A stretch of 64,000 nt of DNA, from assembly GCA_031835245.1 (NCBI GenBank), contig JAVKOQ010000035.1:1-64000 (forward strand). Direction: 5' to 3'. How positions within the stretch are numbered: position 1 is the stretch's first letter; each line of letters begins with the position of its first letter. This stretch comes from Balamuthia mandrillaris (taxonomy: Eukaryota; Discosea; Longamoebia; Balamuthiidae). The notes beneath the pieces are model-generated. The model saw only the letters and a program-made list of their open reading frames with translations. It ran no database searches and had not been told where the DNA came from. Below, piece after piece: positions 10,551 through 22,815 of this stretch. The translations under genes were made by a program, and so were the position numbers.

Positions 10551-12791
10551 TCAGTGGAACACCTCTACAACGACGGAAGAGTCGTCCTCTTCTTCTGGGG
10601 AAGAGTTCGAAGCGGTGATGGTGGAAGTAGCAGAAATGGATGAGGAGGTGAAATCATCAAACTCGTGAATGACCACATCGTTACCGTTGCCATGCACAAT
10701 GCGCGCATCGTCGAAACGAACCGCACTAATCCACTGCTTAGTGCTTTTGAGAGAGGCCATCTCTTCCAGTGCCCATGAAGAAGCGGAAGAATGCGGAGAG
10801 GAAGAAGAATGGAAGGAGGAAGATGGACTCCATGAAGCAGAGGAGGGCATGCGCCATACTTTGACCATGCCGTCATATCCGCCCGACACCATCTTCAGTT
10901 GGTCAAACTGTTTTATATTGCAAACAACAAATGAAGTGAGATGCTTTTGTGCTTTTCCACTAAACAGGAAACAAACCAAACTATAGGGAAGAAAAGAAAC
11001 AAGAAACAGCAAGCAAAAACAAACCTGAAGAGTCCAAACATAACGTTCATGGCAGAACATCTTCCTAGCTAGCAGCCTCCCAGTTGTAACATCACAAGCT
11101 AAAATAGAGCGATCCGAGTTGCCAGAAAGCAAAACCCTTTCATCAAACTGCAAACAATTGGGGGCTCCATGCTTCAGAACCACTCTTCGAAGGCATCGGC
11201 TTGTTTTTGTTGATGCCGCTCCTTCTACTACCATCACATCTTCTGGCTCCTCCATGACTTCTTCACCTCCCTTCTTTTTGTTTTTGTTGTTGTGCCAATT
11301 CAGACTTTCGTCTTCTGTTTTGCGGCTAGAGAAAGAAGACGAAGAAGTCACAGCTCGTATGTCCCAGAAACGAAGAGAGCCATCACGAGAGGAACCGCTT
11401 ACTAACAGTTCGTCGTTGAGCTGAAGGCAGGAGATGAGTCCTTCGTGACCAGCTAATGTTATCTCTGCTTGCCCTGTACGAAGGTCCCATATGTTCACTT
11501 TGCTATGGCAAGAGAAATTAGCAAATGAAAAAAAAAAGCACGAAGAATGAAGAATGGGAAAGTGAAGGCCAAAGAGTACGTACCAATCTTCAGCTCCACT
11601 GGCAAGAATGTTACCACTAAACTTGAGACAACGAATCCATCGTTCTCCTCCTTTTGGCTTTTGGGTTTGGTAAGAATTGATGAAACGACAAAGAACTACA
11701 CAACGAGACACTTTTTTTGAAGGAAGACGTACTTGCAATGTCTTAATGCATTGGGCAGATTCCACATCCCACACCTTGATAGTTGCGTCTCGAGAGCCAG
11801 AACATACAATGTTCTCTTGCAAACATAGGCACCATACCTGTTTGATCAAAGATAGCATGACATTAGGAGAAAGAGAAGAAGACGAAGAAGAAAATAAGAA
11901 CGAAGAAGAGAAAAGAGGAAAGCAATAGAGGAGTGAACGTACAAAATCGTGATGGCCCGTAAGAGTAGCCATGCACTCTCCTGTAGCCAGAGACCACACT
12001 CTCAAAAGATTATTGTTCCCTCCACTCACAACACAATGCCGATTAACGTCCAAGCAGTAAACGTTCTTGGAAGGCTTATCATGTGGCTGCTGCTCGTACA
12101 TGTGATCCAAGCTACGCTCCTTCACTGGCTGTCCTGCCATCATGCGTCGACCAGTAATGGTTTGCTTGCGAAAGTTGTCCTTCCAGTTTACTTTGGTACT
12201 TTTTCTCGCTCCATGTGGAAGATGGTGATGGTGCTCTGCTTTGTTCGTTCTTCCTTTCAAACCAAAGTACCTTTTACAAGAGCGATGATTAAACGACAGA
12301 AGAGATGAAACGAAACACAATAGGCAAAAGAATGAATGACTGAGAAAGAATGAACGAGAAGAAATGCAACCGAGAGAGAGAGAGAGACACCTTCTACAGA
12401 GTTGTCTCCAAAGAAACTATGCGAGGAGTAAAGAATGAAATAAGTTATGTTCAGCGTTCCTCCCAAGAAAGACAACGAAAAAGAAAAGAAAAGAAAAGAA
12501 AAAGAAAAGAAAGAAAAGAAAAGAAAAGAAAAGAAAAAGAAAGAAAAAGAAAAGAAAGACAACGAAAAAGAAAAGAAAAAGAAAAAGAAAAAGAAAAAGA
12601 AAAGAAAAGAAAAGAAAAGATAAAACACAGAACAAAAGGAAGAGTACAAACATTTTCATTGGAGAGAGCCCTCCAATGCTTACAAACGAGGCTGGCAAGC
12701 GCTACCGTCGTGGGAGGCAGAAAGCTCAGCACCATCAAAGCAAGCTCTGTGGGCAGCTCCGAAAGAACGTCCACTTTATTTTGTTTGTTAA

Positions 12792-12839
<48 letters not shown>

Positions 12840-13147
12840 CATCTGGTCGGGATGCGTTTACACCGATCGAGCTCCTGTTTGACTTCGGAAAGTTGGCCGA
12901 AGAGCTCCGCCACTTGACTCTCCAAAAGCTTCACTCTCTTTGCTTTCTGCTTGTTCTCCCGCTCCATCCGTGCCAGTCGTTTCAACACCATAGACATTTG
13001 GTTTGATGTTGCAGTGGTCAACCCTTCGTTCGGCGGCGGTTGGTGGTTCTCCTCCATCATTCCTTCCTCCACTTCCTCCTCTTCCTCCGTTTCTTCTTTG
13101 GCAACGGTCGTCGGCGAGAACAAAGGGTCTTCTGCCTCTTCCTCCAT
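10551..13147 (-). CDS. F-box/WD40 protein (Cdc4/Fbw7-type)
   Basis: Eight exons give about 595 residues: 13147-12841, 12773-12652, 12416-12391, 12270-11943, 11837-11733, about 11650-11584, 11502-11025, 10907-10551. An acidic N-terminus and coiled coil (KRLARMERENKQKAKRVKLL) precede an F-box, LSELPTELALMVLSFLPPTT to LWRQLC. The F-box is completed only by a 26-nt microexon at 12416-12391, which restores the phase. WD40 blades follow (VVSGGNNNLLRVWSL, VCSGSRDATIKVWD, LVSGSSRDGSLRFWD, MVSGGYDGMVKVWR). This architecture recruits substrates to SCF ubiquitin ligases. Substrate is unknown. The exon 5/6 junction is the one that does not close with consensus sites. Confidence 0.88.
12480..12620 (-). 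repeat. (AAAAG)n tract in an intron
   Basis: A long AAAAG/AAAAAG repeat on the plus strand is a CTTTT pyrimidine tract in the sense of the F-box/WD40 transcript. It sits in the intron between the main F-box exon and the 26-nt microexon. Confidence 0.85.
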
Positions 13148-13252
13148 TTTCTTCTTCCTTTTGGTTATTTGTTTCCTCTTTTTTTTATCGTAATTTATTG
13201 GTCAATATCAATAGTCATCAATACAACAAAAAATATTGATTGTGCTGTTTAT

Positions 13253-13400
13253 TATCGACAAAATTTTCAAGCGGCAGATAGACAGTGAAAGCGAGAGAAA
13301 GCGAGAGAAAGCGAGAGGGAGAGAGAGAAGAGAGAGAGAGAGAGAGAAGACAGAGAGAGAGAGAGAGAAGACAGAGAGAGCGAAACACTTTCGTTTCAGT
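13253..13400. repeat. GA-rich satellite and TATCGACAAA motif
   Basis: The 13148-13480 gap lies between the Rab stop and the F-box/WD40 start. It holds TATCGACAAA at 13253-13262, about 105 bp before the F-box/WD40 ATG, and a degenerate GAGAGAAAGC/GAGAGA tract from about 13290 to 13385. No gene seen. Confidence 0.7.
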
Positions 13401-13480
13401 TCATAGTCATAATAATAAATAGAGTTGCATCATCAACAAGAAAGAGGAAAGAAGAGGACAGAAAGAAAAGAGAGTTCGCT

Positions 13481-14852
13481 TTAGGAAAGGTAACCCGCTC
13501 GCTTGGCCGTCTGCTCTCGCATCAAACACTTCTCTGCAACCGTATCGAAGATCTGGTCGAGGTTGATGCCAACTTTGGCACTGGCCTCCACGTAAGGCAT
13601 GTTGCCATTCTCTTGGCACCACTGCTCCGCCTCTTTTGAGCTGACCTCACGTTTGAGTCCTGGTGTATCTCCATCCCCTTCTAAAAGGTCTATCTTGTTG
13701 CTTTATTGTAGGTAAGAAGAAGGAAGTAAGAAAGAAAGTAAGAAACGACAAGAGAGAAAGAAAGGATAGGAAAAAGATACCCCACGACTAAGAAAGGGAA
13801 GGAGTCGGGCATTTCAGGTGCCGCTTGTATGAGAAAGTCGTTCTTCCACTTTTGCAAATGTTCAAAGGACTGATGATAAAACGATCATTAGTGCTATGAA
13901 CGAAATGGGAGCAAAACAGAGAAGTCTGATGTTGAATGAATGAGAACCTTCCGATCAAACACGCTAAACACAAGAAGACATGCATCTGAACCTCTGTAGA
14001 AAGCAACTCCAAGACTCTATCGGTGACAATGGTGACGGTGGTGAGATTAGAAAACTGAACTTGCGAACAGTTCTCGCGAACGGAGAAAGTCACTCACCTG
14101 AAAACGTTCTTGTCCGGCTGCATGACACGACAAGAAACAAGACAAACAAAGGAATGCACCAAAAGGAAGAAATAAACTAAGTCAGAGCCTCCATAAACTC
14201 TTTCACTCTCCTTCTCTTGCTCTTTCAGTCAGATAAAGAAAGAAAAACCGAACCTGTATCCCAGATCTGACCAAGACGCACAACCAGACAGAAGAAAAGA
14301 ATGATGCACAGCAGAACAGGTGAGCAAAGAAGGAAGAAAGAAGGGACAAACAATAAAACAAAAATACAACATCACGAGAGGAAGAACAGGAAACGAAAAC
14401 GATGAAGAACAGCAAAGCAAACCAGAAAGAAGAGATAGAGAGAGAGAGAGAGCAAAAAGAAGGACAACACGAAAGAAAGACAGAGAGCAATACCTGAAGA
14501 GTAACAACATGGTTGTCCATAACAATCTGTTTGGTTGAAAAGTCGGCGCCGATGGTGGACTTGTAGCGTGTGTCAAAGGTGTTGTGGCAATACTGCGACA
14601 ACAAAGATGTCTTTCCGACTCTGCCATTCGGTGGTTGCGATTGGGTGGGCAACAAAATAAAAATCAAATCAGCTTTTCATCCTTTCAAAACCATTTGCTA
14701 CACGATTTTTTTAAGTAGCAGAAAGAAGAGAGAAACCCGCTATCTCCAATGATGAGCACTTTGAGCAAGGCTCGTTTGTTTCCACCCATGAGGAAGCTCG
14801 GCTCATCGAGCTCTCTTTCCGCAGGCCCAGGCGTAGAGGAACACAGTCCCAT
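13481..14852 (-). CDS. Rab7-like GTPase with myristoylation N-terminus and no C-terminal cysteines
   Basis: Seven exons close in frame: 14852-14737, 14620-14494, 14266-14254, 14117-14098, 14016-13948, 13869-13781, 13700-13481. Exons 3 and 4 are 13- and 20-nt microexons that encode the start and end of the WDTAGQERFQ switch region. G motifs are all present: GDSGVGKTS, TIGADF, WDTAGQE, NKID, SAK. The core (STIGADFSTKQ, SLGVAFYRGSDACLLVFSV) is closest to Rab7. The C-terminus ends AKRAGYLS with no prenylatable cysteine. Instead the protein begins MGLCSSTPG, a classic N-myristoyl (Gly2) plus palmitoyl (Cys4) signal, as in plant ARA6 and Plasmodium Rab5b. It probably acts on late endosomes or lysosomes. 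Confidence 0.9.
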
Positions 14853-15080
14853 CCTTCTTCTTCTTCTTCTTCTCCTCTTCTCTCTGCTTCTTTCCTTGTT
14901 TTTTGTCTTTTATTTTATTGCCCAATATTTGCCAACAAAATTTCAGATATTTGTCCTCTATCGTAACAATTGTTGTTTTCCAAAATTTTATTCAACGGGT
15001 CCGATAACTATCATACACAAGAAAACAAAACTTTGCTTTGAGAGGGAAGAAAGGAGTGAGGGACCCGGTCTTTTTTTTTT

Positions 15081-17011
15081 TTACTCATCGCTTTTGCTGT
15101 CCGCCTTCTCGGTGGCCACAGAACATTCGCTCACGATGGTCATCTTCAACGAAGAGTTCTTGCGGCTCATGGTGGAGGAAACGAACCGTCGCACCGATTT
15201 GAAGTAGAACGCCCAAGGGGTGGGGTTGCACAACAACGTCACGGAGACCGTCAGGCCCAAGGCAGAGAAGGCCAGGGACTTGATGACTGCCCCAGGGAAA
15301 CCCGCCAGATCCGTGTCGAACTCGCAGTCTCTCCCAGCGTTGGTGCCAAAGGGCGTGATCAAACAGTTGACGTACAGCTCGGACTCCTTGTGGATGGCCT
15401 CCGAGTTGGAGGCCAGGTAAAGGTCGTAGGTGAAGATGAAGATGTAACACAACAAGAAGACCAGCATGAAGGCCAAGATCCTGGACAGGTTGGGCACGGA
15501 CTTGAGCATCAACCCCCCGCCCTGCCTGAGCGCGGACCGGACGATGTGCACCACGGTGAAGAGGGTGCAAGAGATGCAGACAAAAAGCATGATACCCGAG
15601 GGAACGAACCAGAAGGCGATGAGGAAGGCAGAGTCCTCCTTGTCGGTGATGAAGCAGAAAGCAGAGGAATAAAGGAAGCCAAAGGCATCGCTGGCGAAGA
15701 GGATGATGGAGAAGAGCATGGGCACGCCAAGACCGATGGTGTAAAACACGCTCTGCTTGATACGAACATACCACACCTTCTTCTCAAGCTCTTCATAGCG
15801 ATCCACCAAGATCAACAGCACCGAATATCCTGTTTGTTGGAAATTGGTGTCAGAATGAAACCGAAAACAACAAGGAGCAAGGAGGCTAAACCAGTGTTGA
15901 AGCCAATGAGACACCACCAAACAGTGGCACTGACAATGCCATGATAGATGAGCGCTCCCTGAATGGAACAAGCTGTGCTGATGGCCACCGCCGTCTCCTC
16001 CACACTGACGGCTGTCACGAGGGTCTCGGCACCGGTGGTTTCATCCACCTCCAACCTCCGCTCGTTGACAGTCAGATCTTCATAGGGCTGATCCTCCCCA
16101 CCACACCAGATCTGCTCCTTGCCATCGGGGACCAAGGAAGGCAGAACCATGCCCCAAGCCAATAAATGCAAGGAGAGAAGGAGGAAGTACAACATGCTGA
16201 TGGGGAACTTCCTCAAGGCTGGGTTGATAATGGAGAGGAGGAAGGTCACCGCTGTGGCCATAAGAGAGAACCACCCCAACACCACCTGGATGATGTTGAG
16301 GGCATCGTATTGCTCTTCTTCATAGTAGGGAAAAGGGCAGATGAAGTAGCACTGTTGGACGTCCTCGAAGAACTTCATCGGCTCTGGGCACTCCGTGAAC
16401 TGGTAATTGTCGTACTTGGTCTGGTTGTAGCAACTAAAGGCTCTGGTGATGTTGTTGATGGTGACTTGGTAGTCTCCTTGTTCGTACATCGGATGGGTAA
16501 CGTTGTCGAGCGTATACACGTCATAGGCCTGATCGCAAAGGATTGGCAGCCCGTGCCCCTCTGGACGCCAAAAGCCAACCCCCATGAGGTCCTCCGCATC
16601 GCTCAACCGCGCCACCTCTCCGCACTTTGCCCACAGCACCTCGCAGACGGTGCGACATTGCTGCACAGGGACAGGGAATGGGAAGGTGGTGTTGTCGCAG
16701 GGCCTTAGCCAACTGGAGCAAGTGCTGGCCACCGCGCCGTGCATGCAGATCTTGTGAATGTCGTAAATGGGCGGGACAGTGATGGTGCCAAGGGTCACGC
16801 CGGTGAGCTGCTGTATCATCGCCTCGGCGGTCCAGCCAGGCGGCACGTAGAAGAGCATGCCGGGCTGATAGTCTGGGGATTGAGCGCAGATGGCCGGATG
16901 GCCATCCCAAACAGCACATGACTGGGCGGACGCGTGGCCGCGCATTTGCACCATCACAAGAGTCCACAAGAACAGCAACGGAGTACCAGGTTGCTTGCGT
17001 AGTGCTCCCAT
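15081..17011 (-). CDS. Frizzled/Smoothened-like receptor
   Basis: Two exons, 17011-15892 and 15829-15081, encode 622 residues. A signal peptide (residues 1-29) is followed by a cysteine-rich domain of about 190 residues with at least ten cysteines, including QQCRTVCEVLWAKCG, typical of the Fz CRD. Seven membrane segments follow, among them VVLGWFSLMATAVTFLLSI, MLYFLLLSLHLLAWG, SATVWWCLIGFNTG and ILAFMLVFLLCYIFIF. This matches the Fsl family of Dictyostelium and Acanthamoeba, plasma-membrane receptors of unknown ligand. The KTxxxW motif that binds Dishevelled is not seen after the last helix, which reads PWAFYFKSVRRF. Confidence 0.9.
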
Positions 17012-17702
17012 GGTCGCAGTGCTGTTCTATCTGTCTTGGCTTAGTCGTTGCGAAAGCGTTTTTTTTTTTTTTTTTTTCGTGTGGAGTGTGGTAGCGGCAG
17101 GCACAATGAGGGCGAAAAGAACAAAAACGTAGGCGAAAGGAAGGGTCAGGTGGGGCGCTCGTTTTGCGAGCGATGATTGACAAGCAACGGACCAATCCCT
17201 AAAGGAACAACCAGTAGTTCCGCGCCTATCCAACCCTTCTTCTTTCTTCTCATCAATTAAAACGAGATGTTAGTAACTAATGCAACAAACTGATCTTTGC
17301 TCATAATTTTACGCGTTTGACCAGCTCCAAAGACATTTTTATTCAAACCATTGTAATAGGATACAATAAAACCAAGAAGAAGAAGGACCTTGGTCTGGAA
17401 GCTGTCCCCTTCCATCTGTCAACAGCGTAAGCAGGGGTTTTCTCGTGGCCCGTGTTAGAGCGAGTTGGAGCGGGAGACCAAAAAGAAAGGGTGCTCCTCC
17501 GTCTGTCAGAAACGTTTGCGGGCGGGTGGGGCATTGCGACAATAACAATGCTGCCTTGTGGATATTTGACCAACGCACACCTTACTCGCATTTCATGGGC
17601 ACCACACGTTCAAGAAATGCCATTAAGAAAGAAAAGAATAAGGGGAGTGGTTGTTTATCGACAAAGGGGGATATGTGCGTGTGGAGTTGTGAGTTCAGGG
17701 TT
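17012..17702. other. Intergenic region, no gene seen
   Basis: Lies between the Frizzled-like start and the Rb-like stop, both minus strand. It has a T17 homopolymer near 17060-17077 and TATCGACAAA at 17656-17665. Short frames exist on both strands but none has domain or splice support. Confidence 0.6.
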
Positions 17703-18782
17703 TTAGGTCTTTTGCCGTTTGGTGGGAGTGATGGGATCCACAGCCTGTTGTTTGGTTGAGGAAGGTCTGTTGGGAGATGCGCTCGGTGAGGGCCTACTCC
17801 GCCTCTTCCTCCCTGCGGCAGACTGTCTAGGAGAGGCCGGCACCGATCTCGATGCCCTCTTCTTACTTCCGCCACTTCCGCTGCTATTTCCACTTCCTCC
17901 GCTTCCACTTTTTTGTTTTGTTTTTGAAGTCTTTTGGGTGGAGGAAGACGAACGCCTTCTCTTCGTTTGTCTTTTGGGAGTGTTGTTGTTGCTGTTGGCA
18001 CGTTTTGATGTTGTCGTAGTTTGGCTCCGTGTCCTCTTTGGCCGTCTTTGTCGTTTTCTGTGACCTTTCTCCTCGTCATCGTTATCCGTGTCAGTGGAGC
18101 TAGTGCTGCTGGTCTCGCTGTCCTCGTTGTGGTTGTTGGAGTCTCTATCGTCATTGTCGCTGTCGCTGGTAGTGCTGTTACTACTGCTGTTGGACGCATC
18201 GTCATCAGCCTCAGCAGCCTCCACAATGCTTTGAAGTTTGTCTCTGGCTGCTGAAGCCAACTCGTTCAGCTTCTTTTCCAGAGAGGAGCTCAAAGGAACG
18301 CCTCCCACTCTAGGACCAAAACCAAAGCCAGAGCCAGAGGAAGAGGGAAGTGGAGCGGATAATCGGCGGGAGAGAAGCGGTCGGCCGCGTTTGGTACTGG
18401 TGGCTGCTTGTTTCTTGTTGCCTTTGGGACTTTGGGATCCACGAAGCGGAGAGCTGGAGAGGCTGCTCAGTCGTTCAGAGGCTTCGTCCTCTTCATCAAA
18501 GAGGTCAACGTTGCCTTCTGCGCGGCTGCTTTTACAAGCAGTAGTTCCATCTTGGTCTTCCTCATTTTCCTCCTCTGCTTCAAAGAGGAGACGTTTGGCT
18601 CTGGTTGGGGCCACTTGTTTTCGTTTCTTGGCAGCAGAAGTGGAGAGGCCATGCGGGCCGATGGCCATGCTCTTTGGAGGTGCGCTCAGTGGGGAGTTAA
18701 CCGCCTGGTTGATTGCAATCAAGTCCTTTTGCAATCAGAACGTTAGAAAGGGGAGAGAATAAAAGCACAACAGACGGGGATG

Positions 18783-18814
<32 letters not shown>

Positions 18815-19717
18815 AAGAGAGAAAGAGAGAAGCATGAAGGAATTCCAACCCTTGAAGGACTCATGCCAATGCTATACAAGCTGGAACTTTTTCCAAATTG
18901 GTCGGTAACGCCAGAAGCAGAAGAAGATGATGCCAAACCCAAGTCAGAACGTTTGCCGCTGAGCTGCAACTTTCTTCGAGCACTATGCAAGAGAGATCCA
19001 CCGCGACTATCGGAAGCGGCAGAAACAGAAGCAGATGCAGAGGAACGCATGGGAGAAAGGTAGATGCTGGCCGGAGTAAGACGCACCGGAGACTGAGGGA
19101 TGCAAAACGGAGAAAGGGCCATGGTGCCCCTTCCGCCAATATTATTGGAAAGGAAGTTGGAGGGCATGGTAGTAGGTCGAGAGCCTGCCGCACCGAAGCC
19201 TGCCGATACCGGCAGATATGCGGCGGGTAGGTTGGTAGATGGAGATGTTGAGACGGATGATGAAGATGATGAAGAAGACAAAGAAGAAGAGGAAGAAGAG
19301 GAAGAAAGAGAGGGGGCTTGGAACTCCAACAAGATAGGCTCTAGCTGAGGAATAAATACGGTGTTGTAGAAAGTGATGATGTCGCCCTTCTCTTCTTCGT
19401 CTTTAAGCACTACTGCCCGATAGATCTGAGATCATAACGAGGAAATAAACAAGGATGCCCAACAAATACCTTTGTTAAAAACCATACAAAACATACCTTG
19501 GGATCTGCTTGAGGATGTTGTCGGTATTTTTCAAGAATCCTGCGAAAGGCCATGTCTTTCTGTTGATTCACTCTACAAACAGCATAAATAACGCAAAGGA
19601 TGATTTGGTCGATGTGCCGGTTCAACATGAGATTGCTGTGTGCAACAAGAACTTGTACAAGAGCTTTACATATCTGCCACACAATAAAAAAATAAGTAAA
19701 CAAGAGGGGGAGGGAGG

Positions 19718-19756
<39 letters not shown>

Positions 19757-22208
19757 ACTTACCAACATAAACAGTTCGGTGGTGATCTCCAGCGAGGCGC
19801 AGAGATTGCGACAGCGGAGAGACACCAACTGGAAGAGTTTACGGAAGAACAATTGAAGCGATTGAGAGTTGCCACTTCGGCTTTTCGTTGGAGTATGACC
19901 AGGTGTTGGTCGTGCAGGAGTGCGAGCTGTTACACAGAGTCCGCCGTTAGTTTCATAAGAAAAGAAGAGGAAAAGGAATATTCAGAACAAACCGGGAGAA
20001 AGAAGCAGAGGACTTGGTGGGACGGGGGTAGCGCAAGTGAGTCTGTTTTGGAAGTAGACCACGAGATCTCGTTGCACGTCCTTGTCTTGAAGGAGAGGAT
20101 AAATGCGAGAACCACTTTGCCAAGCTATACTTTCTAAAATCTTTTCTTCGATGCTGCTAAGGTGTCGTACGAGGGGATGAGGCAACTGCAATTTACAGAT
20201 CAGTACCATAAGCTGGGTAGAGAAAGAAAGAAACACACCTTCTTTTCGAACCGTATCACGTTTTCGATGAGTTTTAAAAAGTCGAAGGCCTCAATCTCAA
20301 ATGCTTGCAAAATATGAGGAAAGCCTACGTCGATGAGCTTGTACGAGTATATCAGTATTTCCATACAACAAGCCAATAGCGAGCGATGAAAAGCAGCGTT
20401 GTTCAATAACGTCGTAAAATTGCGCTGTTCAAGTAAAACATGTAAGAAACTGTTGGTTTGAAACAGTGAGAGAGAGAGAGAGAGAGAAAGCACAAGGAAG
20501 AAAAACTTTACATGTCCCAAACGTTCCTCCTCCGCAAGCAACATGGCTTCTAGGATCTTGTAATAGAGCTTGAGAGCTAGAGAGCGCCGTCTTACGGATT
20601 CTTCATTGACTGTTGATAACTGGATTTTAGCTGTTTGAGGTGATACACATTAGTTTTTGCGTCCTTCGCAACAAAATAAAAAAACAACAAACCAGCATAT
20701 TTTTCTGCACGATCGACAACACTATCTCCTGGGTTGGTGTCACAGGAGGCAAAGAACCGGCGCAAGATTTCGCTTGGTTGTGCTTCCTATGACATCAAAC
20801 AAATGCCCCCGTTAACGTAAAGAGGAAAGTGAAATAAACAACCAAACATACTCGCGCCATGAGAGTGGTTTGAAGCCAAGAAATGTTGCGCAAAGTGTTA
20901 GAAATGGGGGTGCCAGGTGGGACAGCGCTCGGCAGCGGGCTTGAAGGCGGTGCGTTGAGTTGAAGAGGGCGAGGAAGAGCAGAAGAGGGAGTGCCGGTAG
21001 TGGTGGGTGCTGTTGTTTTAGTGGTGTTCTTTGCTGATGCATTGTAGTCGTAGTACCGAAGGTATTGAGTGGAAATCCTGGAAGGAGTGCCGATCTGGTC
21101 ATCATTTGCTAGAAGCAGCCTCTCATCAAAGTCGCCCACTCTGTGATACATGATTTCATACTCACGAGCTAACTGTTGATTGCATTTTTTGATCATGGTC
21201 TCTGCCAGAGGACTCATCTCCTCGCTTGTTTCTCCGGTAGCCGATGCCTCTTTGCTTGTAAGCTTCAGTACATTGTTCTCTTCGAGCTGAAGTGTTCGCG
21301 TGTGTAAGTTAACGCAATTCAAATAGAATAGAAACTAGAAGCTGTATAAAAATACCTTTTTCAGAAAAGGTCTAAACAACTGTTCTTCAACCAACACCAC
21401 TTCAGAGAATTTGCAGCCGCTCTCAGAGCATAGCAACTGCAACATATCGTTACTGTTGGATCGACGCAGAGAGCTTATTGCAGCCTCTGCTGCTGTGCAC
21501 TCCTTTTGCCCGGCACCTTCTGGTATCAACTTTTGTTTAACTGCCAAAGAACAAAATGAACAGGTCAGCGACCTTGGCAACATAGAAAAAAAAATTGATA
21601 CGGATAGCCTAAAAGAGAGTGGAAACAAACCTCTACGCAAAGCCTTTTCTTGGTATTGCTTTGGTGCATGCAACAAAAGTTGGTTGAGACAGCAAAGCAA
21701 TAGATGAGCAGCGCTGATAAGGTCGGGCGTAGTTGCAAGTAACGTTCCTACGACAAAATTGTTAGTACGAAAGGAATGGGCGGTTACGAAATAGACAAAA
21801 GAATCAAGTACCCTTCGCAACTAAGAATAGAGTCCAGCCAAAGGTAAACAATTGATATAAATAGGTATCCTTGTGGCTGTAGCAATAACGGTAAGATAGA
21901 CAAAAAGCAGGGAATGACAAAACACGAAGAAAGAACAAGAGGCGCGTACTTGGTGGTCTGGGAGCCTTTACTAACAGAATAGCCAAACAAGTGCTCGAAT
22001 TCCTTCTCATACTTTCTGTACAACATGGATATGATAACGAATTTTCTCTCCAATGTTTGGAGTTGCTGTTCGTAGACGGTCCCAAGCTTCAAGTTCGCAA
22101 TGAACGACTTTAGAGGACCAAAAAAGTCCACCAACCTAAAGACAAAGTCAGCATCTGGTTGCTTTCACGAAAGCGAGAGGTAATGGCGCAGAAATTGAGA
22201 AGAGGATA

Positions 22209-22249
<41 letters not shown>

Positions 22250-22815
22250 CGAATGCGGGTCGCACGCAAAAGCTGAGTGAGAGAGACCCCGTTGCTGGAA
22301 ACAGGAGCAGTGTCGTTTGTCTTTTCCAGTCGTTTCTTGCCAGTGATGTAAAGGGCACAGGCTGCCATGAAGTTACAATATTGTGTCTACAAGATAAGCA
22401 AGAAAAAGAAGGGAAGGATTAGAAATGAAGGCGAGAAAGAAGTGAGAGAGAGAGAGAGAGAGAAGAGTACATCTTCAGCCTGTGGTTTCAATGTCAAGCG
22501 AGCGAGCAAGTCCCATGCGCTTTGGCGTGTTTCTTCATCTAGATTTAATCCAGCGCAGAGGCTTTGGTAGATTAATCGGTACGGCTCGAATGGGTGTGCC
22601 TGCTCTCCATCGCTTTTGGGTGATGCTTCCGTTTCCTTGTTGTCTTCCTTCTCTCCTTTTTTGTTGGTCTCGATCTGTTGTTGTTGGGTAGCCGATTTTT
22701 GGCTCTGCGCCGGTTGGTTCTGCTGTGCGAAGTTGGTTGACGGTGGCGCGTTTGCCTCCACACGACTCGTAGTACTCTTCGGATCAGGCGCTTCTCTACC
22801 TTTCTCTTCCATCAT
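17703..22815 (-). CDS. Retinoblastoma-like pocket protein
   Basis: Fifteen exons close in frame to about 1333 residues: 22815-22471, 22386-22250, 22135-21950, 21876-21812, 21747-21631, 21540-21356, 21286-20852, 20786-20693, 20630-20512, 20424-20239, 20185-19993, 19926-19763, 19673-19497, 19425-18850, 18725-17703. The N-terminal Rb domain includes LVDFFGPLKSF and FGWTLFLVAK. Pocket A opens with TPISNTLRNISWLQTTL and contains SEILRRFFASCD and LLACCMEILIYSYK. Pocket B contains LVAHSNLMLNRHIDQIILC and VIYAVCRVNQQK, a cyclin-like fold; IYRAVVLKDEEEKGDI follows. The tail has Pro-directed Ser/Thr sites and a long basic Ser-rich region. Pocket proteins repress E2F genes and are inactivated by CDKs. 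It is longer than human RB1 (928) because of the tail. MM at 22815/22812 or Met at 22851 could start it. Confidence 0.93.

Noticed and set aside
13481-13500. A hidden downstream exon giving the Rab a prenylation motif
   Set aside because: No suitable donor/acceptor pair beyond AKRAGYLS leads to a CC or CxC end; the next AG is only about 16 nt away.
17719-18762. Long plus-strand frames opposite the last Rb-like exon
   Set aside because: Shadows of the minus-strand Ser-rich tail, low complexity.
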